From: Halomonas sp. JB37
GTDB taxonomy: Bacteria; Pseudomonadota; Gammaproteobacteria; Pseudomonadales; Halomonadaceae
Assembly (NCBI RefSeq): GCF_002332255.1
Contig: NZ_NRGW01000001.1
Coordinates: 2,604,001 to 2,668,000 of the forward strand
DNA: 64,000 nt
Reading direction: 5' to 3'
Below, in pieces: positions 1 through 8,469 of this stretch. The translations under genes and the position numbers were made by a program. Below the pieces are notes generated by a model that saw only the letters and a list, made by a program, of their open reading frames with translations, was not told the DNA's origin and searched no databases. How positions within the stretch are numbered: position 1 is the stretch's first letter; each line of letters opens with the position of its first letter.

Positions 1-258
1 GTCGTTCTCACCGCCAGAGGCGGCGTGGATATGGCACCCGGCGAAGCAATGGCGCACATGAACCATCTGGAGCCAAATCTGGCCTCAGCGTTTGAGTTTA
101 TGGGTATTACCCGGCTGCATTACATTGCCATTGAGGGGCAGGAAATAGGTGGCGAAGTGCTGGCCGCGTCTACTGCTCAAGCACTACGCAACGTTGAAAT
201 GCTGGTGAGTGAGTTACAGGTGACGTTTAGGGACGCTCCAACGCCCGAACTTGCTTAA
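1..258 (+). CDS. FMN-dependent NADH-azoreductase family protein, C-terminal part (5' end outside window)
   Basis: The reading frame is open from base 1 and ends at the TAA at 256-258, giving the last 85 residues. The opening VVLTARGG followed by a block ending FEFMGITRLHYIAIEG resembles the C-terminal third of E. coli AzoR (AIVITSRGG ... FLGFIGITDVKFVFAEG). AzoR is a cytoplasmic flavodoxin-fold homodimer that reduces quinones and azo compounds with NADH. The flavin-binding N-terminal part is not visible, so orthology to azoR itself is not certain and no symbol is given. The next gene is convergent. Confidence 0.72.
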   Translation, partial: VVLTARGGVDMAPGEAMAHMNHLEPNLASAFEFMGITRLHYIAIEGQEIGGEVLAASTAQALRNVEMLVSELQVTFRDAPTPELA

Positions 259-314
259 ATACGTAGAAGAGCTATTTTTGAAAAGCAATCTTTCCAGAAG
301 TCCTTGAGATGATT

Positions 315-351
315 AGGTGCGAAGATAATGTCATTCATAATCTCCGCACCT
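315..351. terminator. Long hairpin between convergent genes
   Basis: AGGTGCGAAGATAAT and ATAATCTCCGCACCT form an imperfect 15-bp stem with two mismatches around a 7-nt loop. It lies between the azoreductase stop (258) and the convergent DUF945 stop (362). A short TTTC follows on the plus strand, so it could terminate both genes, but there is no strong U-tract. This is inferred from position and symmetry. Confidence 0.5.
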
Positions 352-361
352 TTCAAGCGTG

Positions 362-1675
362 TTACATCACAGGCTGACCATTAACCGTTAACGTGCCGTC
401 TTTCCACACAACGTGCTGCATATCACTTGTCGGGTCTAACAAGCCTGCAAACGGCATTGGAATCATACCGATAACGAGATCAGGAGGCGTTGTCAGGCTG
501 ACATCCAGACTCACTCGATTGGCAAGATACGTCAGTGCGTCGGCTTCGCTCATCACGTCATCTGAGGCCTGCAACAGCTCAGGCTGCGGCAGCTCTTCAT
601 CCCAAAGCGCGCTGTACAAGGCAGGTTTAGAAAGATTGGCTCCATCAAAGCTTATATCGGCCGTGAGGCGCGGCTTGAAGTCGATACCCATCATAGGCAG
701 CACAACATGTGCTTCCAAAGGCTGGAAGGCAATCGACGGATTGGCAATCAGTACATCGTAGCCGCTCTCGATAGCCTGGGTTAGCAGTTCACGCTCTTCT
801 TGCTCATCACCTCGCTCACCGCTTTCTTCGTATTCTAAACGCATTGCTTCCAGCGGTGCATAGGCTTCTTGCAACGTCTGAAAGGCCTGTACATCCCAAT
901 TATTGGCCGTCATCTCAAACGAAATGCTACCTATAGATGTATCGTCTGTACCCATATCGGCGACTGTGAAAGAGGCACCTGAATTAACAATTGGCGAATC
1001 ACCCACGGATTCAGACTCAGCTTCAAGCGCTATATCTGTCATATAGACGCTGACACCCTGCGCCAAAAACTCAGCTCTGGGTATTGCCAAAGACTGCTGC
1101 ATTACACGGTTCTCATCTCCTTGTGTATGCAACGTAGCGCGAGGCGATATAATCCGCACCGAGTCGTTTTCATTATTAATGAGGACCTCACGCGCCTGCC
1201 CTTCAACATTCCAGGCATTGAGCTCTTCACGATTTAAATCCACCACCAGATCATGAAGCGTGCTGTCGACATCAACCGTACTTAAAGAACTAGACGTAAG
1301 CTGGCCGTTTATCGAACTGCGAGTGGCCACCAAGTCAACGTCGATATCACCCGTTACAAACTGTTCATTCGGATGAATCGTACCCGTGATCGGGCTTTTA
1401 ATAACGCCATGATCGACCAGCAGGTTTACCTGCGCGTTGGCATTTTCAACACCTACCATGCCGATCGTTGCGGTCACCGTTGTTTTGAACAGGGTTTTAT
1501 CAATCGTCACATCCCTTGCGTACCAAGAAAGCGAGTCATCCATCTGCGCAAAGCTTTGGGTAAGCGCCTTTTCAACCTCATTACCCACTACCGCCTGCGC
1601 ACCTAAATATCCCCCGCCCCCCAACACTACAACGCCAGCAGCAGTTAAAATCAACGATTTAGAGGTTGCAGGCAT
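362..1675 (-). CDS. DUF945 (YdgA-like) family protein
   Basis: A 437-residue protein with an N-terminal hydrophobic, glycine-rich segment (about residues 8-29) that can act as a signal anchor or uncleaved signal, followed by a long soluble part rich in beta-prone repeats such as TVTATIGMVGV and VDVDLVATRSSINGQL. The layout matches the DUF945/YdgA family of gammaproteobacterial envelope proteins (usually about 430-500 residues), whose biochemical role is poorly known. The gene stands alone. A Fur-box-like sequence lies 15 bp upstream of the start, so iron control is possible but unproven. Family assignment is by overall look rather than a catalytic motif. Confidence 0.6.
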   Translation of the reverse strand: MPATSKSLILTAAGVVVLGGGGYLGAQAVVGNEVEKALTQSFAQMDDSLSWYARDVTIDKTLFKTTVTATIGMVGVENANAQVNLLVDHGVIKSPITGTIHPNEQFVTGDIDVDLVATRSSINGQLTSSSLSTVDVDSTLHDLVVDLNREELNAWNVEGQAREVLINNENDSVRIISPRATLHTQGDENRVMQQSLAIPRAEFLAQGVSVYMTDIALEAESESVGDSPIVNSGASFTVADMGTDDTSIGSISFEMTANNWDVQAFQTLQEAYAPLEAMRLEYEESGERGDEQEERELLTQAIESGYDVLIANPSIAFQPLEAHVVLPMMGIDFKPRLTADISFDGANLSKPALYSALWDEELPQPELLQASDDVMSEADALTYLANRVSLDVSLTTPPDLVIGMIPMPFAGLLDPTSDMQHVVWKDGTLTVNGQPVM

Positions 1676-1689
1676 GTCTGTATCCTTAA

Positions 1690-1704
1690 TAAAAATGATT
1701 ATTA
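1690..1704 (-). promoter_or_regulatory. Fur-box-like sequence upstream of the DUF945 gene
   Basis: On the minus strand TAATAATCATTTTTA matches the 7-1-7 Fur consensus TGATAATnATTATCA at 12 of 14 fixed positions. It sits 15 bp upstream of the DUF945 start, where bound repressor would block transcription. The surroundings are AT-rich, so a chance match is possible. Confidence 0.35.
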
Positions 1705-1753
1705 ATTGTCCTTTATTTAAAGATAAAAACCTACCGCTAATTCAGGCTTATTG

Positions 1754-1933
1754 TTAACCGCCCAGAAGCATCATGTTGCCGATCAAGCCCAACAAAAAAC
1801 CCGCCACTGCACCTAGGGCAGGCATGCCCCGCATCTCAAGCTTTGAGCTCGGTGCAATATCTTGAAAGACCAGATACAAAATCGCCGCACCTGCCAGTAG
1901 CGATAACAGCAATATGTAAATAATAGTCATCAT
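1754..1933 (-). pseudogene. C-terminal remnant of a ZIP-family metal transporter
   Basis: A 59-codon frame reads as two hydrophobic helices joined by a short polar link: SLLAGAAILYLVFQDIAP, then a link, then LGAVAGFLLGLIGNMMLLGG. This is the typical end of a ZIP-family (zinc/iron permease) protein, where the motif AGAILYVVFQDIAP precedes the last membrane helix. Complete ZIP proteins have about eight helices and more than 230 residues. Upstream in frame there is a TAA three codons before the ATG, and only 66 bp separate it from the next gene, so the rest of the gene is absent. No clear ribosome binding site precedes the ATG. A decayed transporter is the simplest reading; a translated two-helix protein is the alternative. 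Confidence 0.6.
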
Positions 1934-1999
1934 AGAATATTAGCTATCACACCCTAATTATTAGGATACCCATCATTGGTTGAGTTAAGAGGCTCGCCG

Positions 2000-2776
2000 T
2001 TACCCAGGCCGCTCTTCATCACGCAGCGTTAATACCTCAAAACCTTGGGAGGTAACCGCAATCGTATGCTCCCATTGCGCCGACAGTGTTTTGTCACTGG
2101 TGACGACCGTCCAGCCATCTTTCTTGGTTTTTATTTTAGCCTTGCCCTGATTGATCATAGGCTCAATGGTAAACACCATGCCTTCTTTTAGAACAAGGCC
2201 TTTTCCTCTCTGCCCATAGTGCAGCACTTCCGGCTCTTCATGCATTTCCCGACCAATACCGTGGCCGCAGTATTCACGCACAACCGAGTATCCGCTATTT
2301 TCAGCATATTGCTGAATCGCATAGCCCACATCACCCAACGTAGCGCCGGGCTTAACAGCGTTTATTCCTTGCCACATAGCTTCGTAGGTTTTATCAACCA
2401 GCCGTTTTGCTATGGGCTTTACATCGCCCAGCATGTACATCTTGCTAGAGTCGGCAATAAACCCGCCCTTCTCTAAGGTAATATCGACATTGACAATATC
2501 GCCTGATTTAAGCGTTTGCGCATCGGATGGAACGCCGTGGCAGACCACCTGATTAACCGACGAATTGAGCACATACTGATAATCATATTGCCCTTTACTT
2601 GCGGGGCGGGCCTGCAGATCATCAACGATATATCGCTCGGCCCAATGATTGATATCCATCGTAGAAATACCGGGCACAATGCGCTGATCAAGATAGTTGA
2701 ATACCGATGCAAGCAGTCGACCGGCCTCGCGCATTAGGCGCAGTTCCTCTTCACTTTTCAGAATCACTTTAGCCAC
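2000..2776 (-). CDS. map: Type I methionine aminopeptidase
   Basis: Removes the N-terminal methionine from new proteins in the cytoplasm. All dinuclear-metal ligands of the family are visible: the two Asp of VDITLEKGGFIADSS, the His of CGHGIGREMHEEPEVLHY, the Glu of TIEPM and the Glu of QWEHTIAV. The length is about 258 residues. A longer reading from an ATG at 2794 is possible, but GGGGAGG lies inside those extra codons, 6 nt before the GTG at 2776-2774, so the GTG start (VAKVILKSEEE) is preferred. This start overlaps the end of the ParD-like gene by 8 nt, implying translational coupling. It is not next to rpsB, the usual map location, so it may be a second copy. Confidence 0.9.
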   Translation of the reverse strand: MAKVILKSEEELRLMREAGRLLASVFNYLDQRIVPGISTMDINHWAERYIVDDLQARPASKGQYDYQYVLNSSVNQVVCHGVPSDAQTLKSGDIVNVDITLEKGGFIADSSKMYMLGDVKPIAKRLVDKTYEAMWQGINAVKPGATLGDVGYAIQQYAENSGYSVVREYCGHGIGREMHEEPEVLHYGQRGKGLVLKEGMVFTIEPMINQGKAKIKTKKDGWTVVTSDKTLSAQWEHTIAVTSQGFEVLTLRDEERPG

Positions 2777-2975
2777 CGACCACCTCCCCGACATTAATAT
2801 CGGCTTTCTTCATTTGCTCTCGCACAATCTCAGAAAACGTCATGCCTGGATTGGTCTCAGCCAACATGCCGATTTTTATCCAATATTCCGCCTGCGCATT
2901 AATAGAGCGCACCATAACAGCGCTGGCCCTGCGAATATCTTCATGTAGCTGGTCATCTATTTTCACAATTCCCAT
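2769..2975 (-). CDS. ParD-like ribbon-helix-helix protein
   Basis: A 68-residue protein beginning MGIVKIDDQLHEDIRRAS, a beta-strand plus helix arrangement typical of ribbon-helix-helix DNA-binding proteins of the ParD_like antitoxin family. The ATG at 2975 has GAGGG 7-8 nt upstream; an in-frame start 39 nt further upstream lacks this support. No ParE-type toxin is present. The partner gene is a methionine aminopeptidase that overlaps it by 8 nt. This ParD-like/MetAP pairing occurs in other gammaproteobacteria as far as I recall. Autoregulation of the pair is plausible but not shown. Confidence 0.72.
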   Translation of the reverse strand: MGIVKIDDQLHEDIRRASAVMVRSINAQAEYWIKIGMLAETNPGMTFSEIVREQMKKADINVGEVVGG

Positions 2976-3215
2976 AAGCACACCCTCAAAGCATACGAAA
3001 CATATACGAATCATATACTCACTAGGAATTACCTACAAGCCTGTATGCCATGGACATCTTCTAACTAAGGGTTCACTTACCAAAAATAGAAAACACGTTT
3101 GATTAATCCACAATTGTCCACTTTAGCCTTACTTGGTAGGTTGATTTTCATATAAATATGCCTTCCGTATATGCCTCATTATTAAAATGACAATCCTCTT
3201 GAAGTGGAGACAACG

Positions 3216-4649
3216 ATGTCCTTAAAGGCAAACTCAAGCGAAATCGGCGCTATAGAGCACAAAAAGAAAAAGCTACCGATGCCAGATGTCTTTATCATCT
3301 TGTTCGGCTTCATGATTTTAGTGCTGATTGCCTCCTACTTCATTCCCGCCGGTACTTACGAGAGAAGTAGCGTTAATGGCTTGACGCAGGTATCTACCGA
3401 TAGCTTTCGCTATATCACGGCTCCGTCACTAAATTTAATGGATTTATTTACCTCCATTCATAAAGGATTGGTGGCGGCTTCTGGCGTCATCTTTCTGATT
3501 TTGATCGTCGGTGGCGTTCTTAAGGTTATCGAATCGACGGGCGCACTTAGCGCCGGTATTCATCGCATGATTGGCCTAGCCAAGGGTCGGCAAAACATTC
3601 TCATCGTGATTTTCTGCACCACATTTGCAACGCTAGCCTCCGTGGGTGTGGGCGCGAACCTAGCCATTGCATTTATTCCTATCGGCCTGTTTCTGGCGCG
3701 CTCGTTGAAACTTGACCCTATTGTTGGAGTAGCGATTATCTTTCTGGGCTCTTATGCGGGCTTTGCCGCCGGCGTTTTCGACCCCACGGTAACCGTTACC
3801 GGGCAGACCATTGCCGAGCTGCCTTTGTTCTCAGGCTTTGTCTACCGCAGTGCGATTTTTGTGGTCTTTCTCGCTATTACTGCCGCGTATATTTGCCATT
3901 ACGCCAAGCGAGTTAAGAGCAAACAGGCTAACAGCAACGCTGAAAATGTAGCGGTTAGCGCGACCGGCGAAGCCCAGGAAGCCGATGCTGCGCCTGATTT
4001 CACTTTTTCCCACAAAGTTATTTTAACGATGTTTGCCGCCTCCTTTGCGTTCTTCTTATACGGCGGCTTTTCGTTTGGCTGGGGCATTACGGAGCTTTCC
4101 GCGACCTTTCTTATGCTCGGAATTATTACCGCCGCAGTCGGCAAAATATCGCCCAATGCGTTTATCAAGCGGCTGATGAATGGCGCGGGTGAAGTGATGT
4201 ATGGCGCGCTGGTCGTTGGGGTAGCGGCAGCCGTGATCGTATTGCTCAAGCAGGCCCAGCTGATTGACACCATTGTACATAGCGTCGCCAGCTCGCTGGA
4301 TGGTCACGGCAAAATCATGGCGATGCAGCTTCTTTACCTCTTTAACCTGACCTTTAACGGCATTATTACTTCCGGCACAGGGCAGGCGGCGATCGTCATG
4401 CCTATTATGGTGCCCATTGGCGACATGCTTGAGGTAACCCGTCAGTCCACCTTCATTACCTTCAAGCTAGGCGATGCTGTGACTAATATTGTTACGCCGC
4501 TTTCCGGCACTCTAATGGCCTGTTTGGCTATCGCTCGTATTTCCTATGTGGAGTGGTTCAAGTTTGTATTGCCGCTGGTGATACTTTGGATCGCCGCAGG
4601 TAGCGCCTTCGTGGCTATTGCGGTCAGCATTAATTACGGGCCTTTTTAA
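3216..4649 (+). CDS. YfcC family (DcuC superfamily) transporter
   Basis: A 477-residue inner-membrane permease with about 11-12 hydrophobic segments, starting after a lysine-rich N-terminus (HKKKKLPMPDVFIILFGFM). Motifs such as SYFIPAGTYER and GVGANLAIAFIPIGLFLARS are typical of YfcC proteins, which are predicted carriers of amino acids or small dicarboxylates. The ATG at 3216 is preceded by AAGTGGAG; an in-frame GTG at 3204 is less likely because it lies inside that site. It sits beside a LysR regulator, an M20 hydrolase and kynureninase, so it may import the substrate of that pathway. The substrate itself cannot be read from sequence. Confidence 0.82.
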   Translation: MSLKANSSEIGAIEHKKKKLPMPDVFIILFGFMILVLIASYFIPAGTYERSSVNGLTQVSTDSFRYITAPSLNLMDLFTSIHKGLVAASGVIFLILIVGGVLKVIESTGALSAGIHRMIGLAKGRQNILIVIFCTTFATLASVGVGANLAIAFIPIGLFLARSLKLDPIVGVAIIFLGSYAGFAAGVFDPTVTVTGQTIAELPLFSGFVYRSAIFVVFLAITAAYICHYAKRVKSKQANSNAENVAVSATGEAQEADAAPDFTFSHKVILTMFAASFAFFLYGGFSFGWGITELSATFLMLGIITAAVGKISPNAFIKRLMNGAGEVMYGALVVGVAAAVIVLLKQAQLIDTIVHSVASSLDGHGKIMAMQLLYLFNLTFNGIITSGTGQAAIVMPIMVPIGDMLEVTRQSTFITFKLGDAVTNIVTPLSGTLMACLAIARISYVEWFKFVLPLVILWIAAGSAFVAIAVSINYGPF

Positions 4650-4654
4650 GGCCC
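4638..4654 (+). terminator. Hairpin over the stop codon of the YfcC gene
   Basis: GGGCCTT and AAGGCCC form a perfect 7-bp stem with a 3-nt loop. The stem spans the TAA stop (4647-4649) and is followed by CTTTAG, so the U-tract is weak. It may serve as a terminator between the convergent YfcC and LysR genes. Confidence 0.4.
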
Positions 4655-4677
4655 CTTTAGCGCAACAGTACCGAGAT

Positions 4678-5580
4678 TTATTGCGAGGCAGTGATAAGCC
4701 GGTGGTTTAAAAAGCTCAGAAATGCCTTCATGTGAGCAGGCATTTGGCGCTCTGCCATGACCTGCACTTGAAGGCTGCGAAGCGCCAGCTGCGGCTCCAG
4801 CAGCGGTTTTAACACCAAGCCTTGCGCTTGCGTTTTACCGCTCACCGCCACGGCGCTACACAGCCCAACCATATTAGGGTGCTCGCACACCATAGTGTAA
4901 GTAGCGCCCAGCGAGTCGCAGGAAAAGCTGGGCTGTATGCTGATACCTGAAAGGCTGCATGCCACATCAAACAAATAGCGCATGGTGGACCCATTCAAGG
5001 ACATGCTAAGCGGATACTGGCTCAGATCTGCCACGTGCAGTTCAGCCTTGCTGGCCAAAGGATGATGTTTGGACATCAGCGCCCGGATCGCCGCGTTATG
5101 GCTAGAGACGACGTGAATACCGATATCCGGTGAAAGGCTAAAGGTCAGGGCAATATCCGCCTCACCCTCTTTAACGAGTTCCGAGGCGCGCACTGAATCC
5201 ACCATATGCAGATCAAAGCACGTGTCCGGGCATTGAGTAATAAATTCAGAGATAACGCTGGGCAGAAAATGCCAGGCCATACCATCGGGGCATGCCACGG
5301 TGATTTTACGCTGCTGGCGCGTCATCACGTCGTGCATCTGTTCGATGACGCTGCTGACCTCCAACTGGTTACGCAGCGCATAGGCTTGCAGCAGCCTGCC
5401 CGCTTCGGTGAGCTGCATGCCGCGAGGCTGACGATTGAACAGCTTTATATCCAGGCGTTGCTCAAGGTTCGTGACCTGACGACTCACCGCAGAGACGGCA
5501 ACGTGCAGCTCTTCTGCCGCGGCAGAAAGCGAGCCCGTTTTAGCCACGCTGTGAAAAAAGCGCAAGTTGAGTTCCTGCAT
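4678..5580 (-). CDS. LysR-type transcriptional regulator
   Basis: A 300-residue LysR protein. The N-terminal winged helix-turn-helix is clear (LNLRFFHSVAKTG, then SLSAAAEELHVAVSAVSRQV), followed by a periplasmic-binding-like effector domain. The ATG at 5580 is chosen because GGAAG lies 6 nt upstream; an ATG five codons earlier overlaps that site. It is transcribed away from the M20 hydrolase and kynureninase genes, with a perfect palindrome in the divergent spacer. It is therefore a likely controller of the island, with kynurenine or a related compound as a possible inducer (inference). Confidence 0.88.
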   Translation of the reverse strand: MQELNLRFFHSVAKTGSLSAAAEELHVAVSAVSRQVTNLEQRLDIKLFNRQPRGMQLTEAGRLLQAYALRNQLEVSSVIEQMHDVMTRQQRKITVACPDGMAWHFLPSVISEFITQCPDTCFDLHMVDSVRASELVKEGEADIALTFSLSPDIGIHVVSSHNAAIRALMSKHHPLASKAELHVADLSQYPLSMSLNGSTMRYLFDVACSLSGISIQPSFSCDSLGATYTMVCEHPNMVGLCSAVAVSGKTQAQGLVLKPLLEPQLALRSLQVQVMAERQMPAHMKAFLSFLNHRLITASQ

Positions 5581-5625
5581 CGTGCTCTTCCCCATTTTTG
5601 ATTAACGCCTGGCGAGCGCAGCTGA

Positions 5626-5642
5626 TTTCTAATGATTAGAAA
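5626..5642. promoter_or_regulatory. Perfect 17-bp palindrome, probable LysR operator
   Basis: TTTCTAATGATTAGAAA is perfectly symmetric around its central base and contains the T-N11-A pattern of LysR-type binding sites. It lies 46 bp upstream of the lysR start and about 120 bp upstream of the divergent M20 gene, the usual place for an autoregulating LysR site. Confidence 0.6.
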
Positions 5643-5762
5643 GAGTACTTGAAAGATTCATAATAGTCGCAAAGGTAGCCAAGAATTACTCTTTTTTAGT
5701 GGCGTCTTACGCACAGTTCTTTTCGACGACTTCCAACATTCCAACGACCATAAGGGGGGTTC

Positions 5763-7187
5763 ATGGATACAACGCAGCGTTCAGGTCGCGAACACGCGCT
5801 TCAACTGGCGGTTAACGAGCTTACCAACGGCAACTTTTATCGCAGCCTGGCACGCCGAGTGGCGCTTAAAACGGTCAGCCAAGACCCCTCGCGTCAAGAC
5901 ACTCTGCACGACTACTTGAACAATGAAATGTCGCCACTGCTAACCGAGCTAGGGTTTGACTGCCAGATCATTGCTAACCCAAGCGCCGGCCAGCCTCCCC
6001 TGTTGATCGGCCAACGTATAGAAGACCCCGCGCTTTCTACGCTGTTACTTTATGGCCATGGCGATGTCACCGATGGTCAGGAAGACAAATGGGCCAATGG
6101 CATCGACCCATGGGCACTGACCTTCATTGACGGTCGCGTTTATGGCCGCGGCACGGCTGACAATAAGGGCCAGCACAGCGTTAACCTCAGCGCCCTTGAG
6201 GCGGTGATCAAGGCTCGCCAGGGTAAGCTGGGTTATAACGTCAAAATACTTTTTGAGATGAGCGAAGAGATCGGTTCACCAGGTCTGGAAGCGGCCTGCC
6301 TTGCGTATAAGGAAGCGCTGAAAGCCGACCTATTTCTCGCCTCGGATGGCCCACGCATCCGCCACGATATGCCCACGCTATTTCTTGGTTCGCGGGGCAT
6401 ACTCCAGCTAAAGCTTTCGTTGGCGACCGGCAACGGCGGCCGTCATTCTGGCAACTGGGGCGGCATCATCACCAACCCTGCCGTCGTGGTCTGTAACGCC
6501 ATTGCCACGCTGCTCTCCGCAGAAGGCAGAATTCAAGTCGGCTTCCTCAAAGCACCGGCGATTCCAGCAGAGGTTTCCCAGCTCATTCGCGACTTGCCGG
6601 TAGGTGGCGGGGAAAACGACCCGACGATCAACCCCGCGTGGGGTGAAAACCAGCTTAGCGATGGCGAGCGCCTGTATGGCACTAACACGTTAGAGATTTT
6701 AGGCATGAGCGCAGGCAGAACAGACAAACCGGTGGGCGCGATTCCTGAAAGCGCTGAAGCCGTTCTACAGCTGCGCTTTGTGAAAGGGACTGACTGGCAG
6801 ACCATAGAAAGCCATTTACGCCAGCATCTTGATACCCACGGCTTTAAGGCTATTCAGATTGAAATGTTAGGTGGCTATACCGCAACTCGGCTAGACCCTC
6901 ATCATCCGTGGGTCGGCTTTGTGGCGAAATCAGCCCGTCTAAGCCTTAAAGAAGACGCGCATATTTTGCCTAACCTGGGTGGCACGATCCCCAATCACTG
7001 CTTTTCGGAGGCACTCAACTTGCCGACGGTCTGGCTGCCCCACTCCTACCCATCTTGCAATCAGCATGCGCCCGACGAACACCTGCTTGAAACCATCGTT
7101 GAGCAGGGACTTAAGATGGCCGCTGGCGTATTCTGGGATTTAGGCGAACCTCAAGCAAAAAAACTAGCGACGAACGAGGCAATCTAA
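5763..7187 (+). CDS. M20 family metallopeptidase/amidohydrolase
   Basis: A 474-residue cytoplasmic zinc hydrolase of the M20 (ArgE/DapE/carnosinase-like) family. Visible metal and catalytic residues are H99 in LLYGHGDV with D101, D133 in GRGTADNKGQ, the E168-E169 pair in MSEEIGSPG, the Asp of ASDGPR and a C-terminal His in SCNQHAPDEH. Members cut dipeptides or N-acyl amino acids. A strong AAGGGGGG ribosome binding site precedes the ATG. It is followed 21 nt later by kynureninase, so it probably supplies a kynurenine-type substrate by removing an acyl or aminoacyl group. That link is inference; the precise substrate is unknown. Confidence 0.82.
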   Translation: MDTTQRSGREHALQLAVNELTNGNFYRSLARRVALKTVSQDPSRQDTLHDYLNNEMSPLLTELGFDCQIIANPSAGQPPLLIGQRIEDPALSTLLLYGHGDVTDGQEDKWANGIDPWALTFIDGRVYGRGTADNKGQHSVNLSALEAVIKARQGKLGYNVKILFEMSEEIGSPGLEAACLAYKEALKADLFLASDGPRIRHDMPTLFLGSRGILQLKLSLATGNGGRHSGNWGGIITNPAVVVCNAIATLLSAEGRIQVGFLKAPAIPAEVSQLIRDLPVGGGENDPTINPAWGENQLSDGERLYGTNTLEILGMSAGRTDKPVGAIPESAEAVLQLRFVKGTDWQTIESHLRQHLDTHGFKAIQIEMLGGYTATRLDPHHPWVGFVAKSARLSLKEDAHILPNLGGTIPNHCFSEALNLPTVWLPHSYPSCNQHAPDEHLLETIVEQGLKMAAGVFWDLGEPQAKKLATNEAI

Positions 7188-7208
7188 GCAATTTTCGGGA
7201 GTAGTGAT

Positions 7209-8453
7209 ATGAGTAAAAACCAAAATGGGGTGAGTCTTACCAGTGTTCAAGCGCTGGATCAAAACGACCCTTTAGCCAATTTTAAGCGCCGCTTCGCCCT
7301 ACCGAAAGGCGTGCTGTACTTAGATGGTAACTCCCTTGGCGCTCAGCCCATCGCTGCTAAAAAGGCCGTGGACGATACCTTGGATCAGTGGCGTGACGAG
7401 CTGATTAAGGGCTGGAACCAGGGTTGGTTTGACGCTCCCGAGCGATTAGGCAATCTATTAGCGCCGGTGATTGGCGCCCGGCGCGGTGAAGTTACCGTTA
7501 CGGACAATATTACTTTGAACATCTTCAAGCTGCTTGGCTATATCATCGGCCAGCGCCAGGGAGAGCGCAAAGCGGTGCTTAGCGAGGGTGGCAACTTTCC
7601 TACCGATGGATATATCGCCCAGGGTTTTTGCCGGATAAGCGGTGCAGAGCATCGTTTTCTTCCTGAAAATAGCGACCTGGCAGAGCACTTGGACGGCGTG
7701 GCAGTGGTAGTGCTTAGCCAGGTCAACTATCGCACCGGCAAGCTTCGCGATATAACGGCCACCACTCGATTGGTACACGCACACGGCGCTGAAGTGATTT
7801 GGGACTTGGCTCACTCGGCAGGCGCGCTACCGATCGACCTTAACGGGAGCGGCGCCCGCTATGCGGTGGGCTGTACCTATAAATATCTCAACGGCGGCCC
7901 TGGCTCACCGGCTTTTCTTTACGTGCATAGCAACTATCAAGACCAAGGCTGGCAACCGCTTTCCGGTTGGCACGGGCATGCATCGCCCTTTGCGTTTGAT
8001 GCTGACTATATCCCGGCTAACGATATTTCTCATTTCCGCACAGGCACGCACTCAGCCATCATTTACGCAGCGCTGGAAGCCTCTCTAACCCTGTGGGCCG
8101 AGGTCGACATGGCAGCCGTAAGAGCTAAAAGCGTGGCAATGAGTGAGTTATTTCTTGCGTGTTTAGGCGATATTTTTCACCGCCACGGTATTGAAGATAT
8201 CACCCCGGCGTCCAGCCAGCGCGGTAGTCAGGTATCACTTATCGACACCCAAAACGGTTACGCTATCGTTCAAGCGCTCATTGCTCGCGGTGTTATCGGC
8301 GACTACCGTGAGCCGGGGCTAATGCGCTTTGGCTTTACGCCACTTTACCTTAGCTTTGAAGACGTTTGGCTGGCGGCTCAACACTTTAGAGAAGTCGTGG
8401 AAAGCGGCGAGTACCGAGATCCACAGCTTCATGTTCGTGGCGCGGTCACGTAA
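7209..8453 (+). CDS. kynU: Kynureninase
   Basis: A PLP enzyme that cleaves L-kynurenine to anthranilate and L-alanine (also 3-hydroxykynurenine). The 414-residue length fits. Visible landmarks are LDGNSLGAQP near residue 40, the PLP-ring Asp199 in WDLAHSAGALPID, and the Schiff-base lysine K225 in GCTYKYLNGGPGSPAF. GGGAG precedes the ATG. No tryptophan 2,3-dioxygenase (kynA) or canonical kynurenine formamidase (kynB) is seen nearby. The usual kyn operon is therefore replaced by a permease, a LysR regulator and an M20 hydrolase, hinting that kynurenine or a conjugate is taken up from outside. Confidence 0.93.
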   Translation: MSKNQNGVSLTSVQALDQNDPLANFKRRFALPKGVLYLDGNSLGAQPIAAKKAVDDTLDQWRDELIKGWNQGWFDAPERLGNLLAPVIGARRGEVTVTDNITLNIFKLLGYIIGQRQGERKAVLSEGGNFPTDGYIAQGFCRISGAEHRFLPENSDLAEHLDGVAVVVLSQVNYRTGKLRDITATTRLVHAHGAEVIWDLAHSAGALPIDLNGSGARYAVGCTYKYLNGGPGSPAFLYVHSNYQDQGWQPLSGWHGHASPFAFDADYIPANDISHFRTGTHSAIIYAALEASLTLWAEVDMAAVRAKSVAMSELFLACLGDIFHRHGIEDITPASSQRGSQVSLIDTQNGYAIVQALIARGVIGDYREPGLMRFGFTPLYLSFEDVWLAAQHFREVVESGEYRDPQLHVRGAVT

Positions 8454-8469
8454 GGCAAAATATTGCTCA

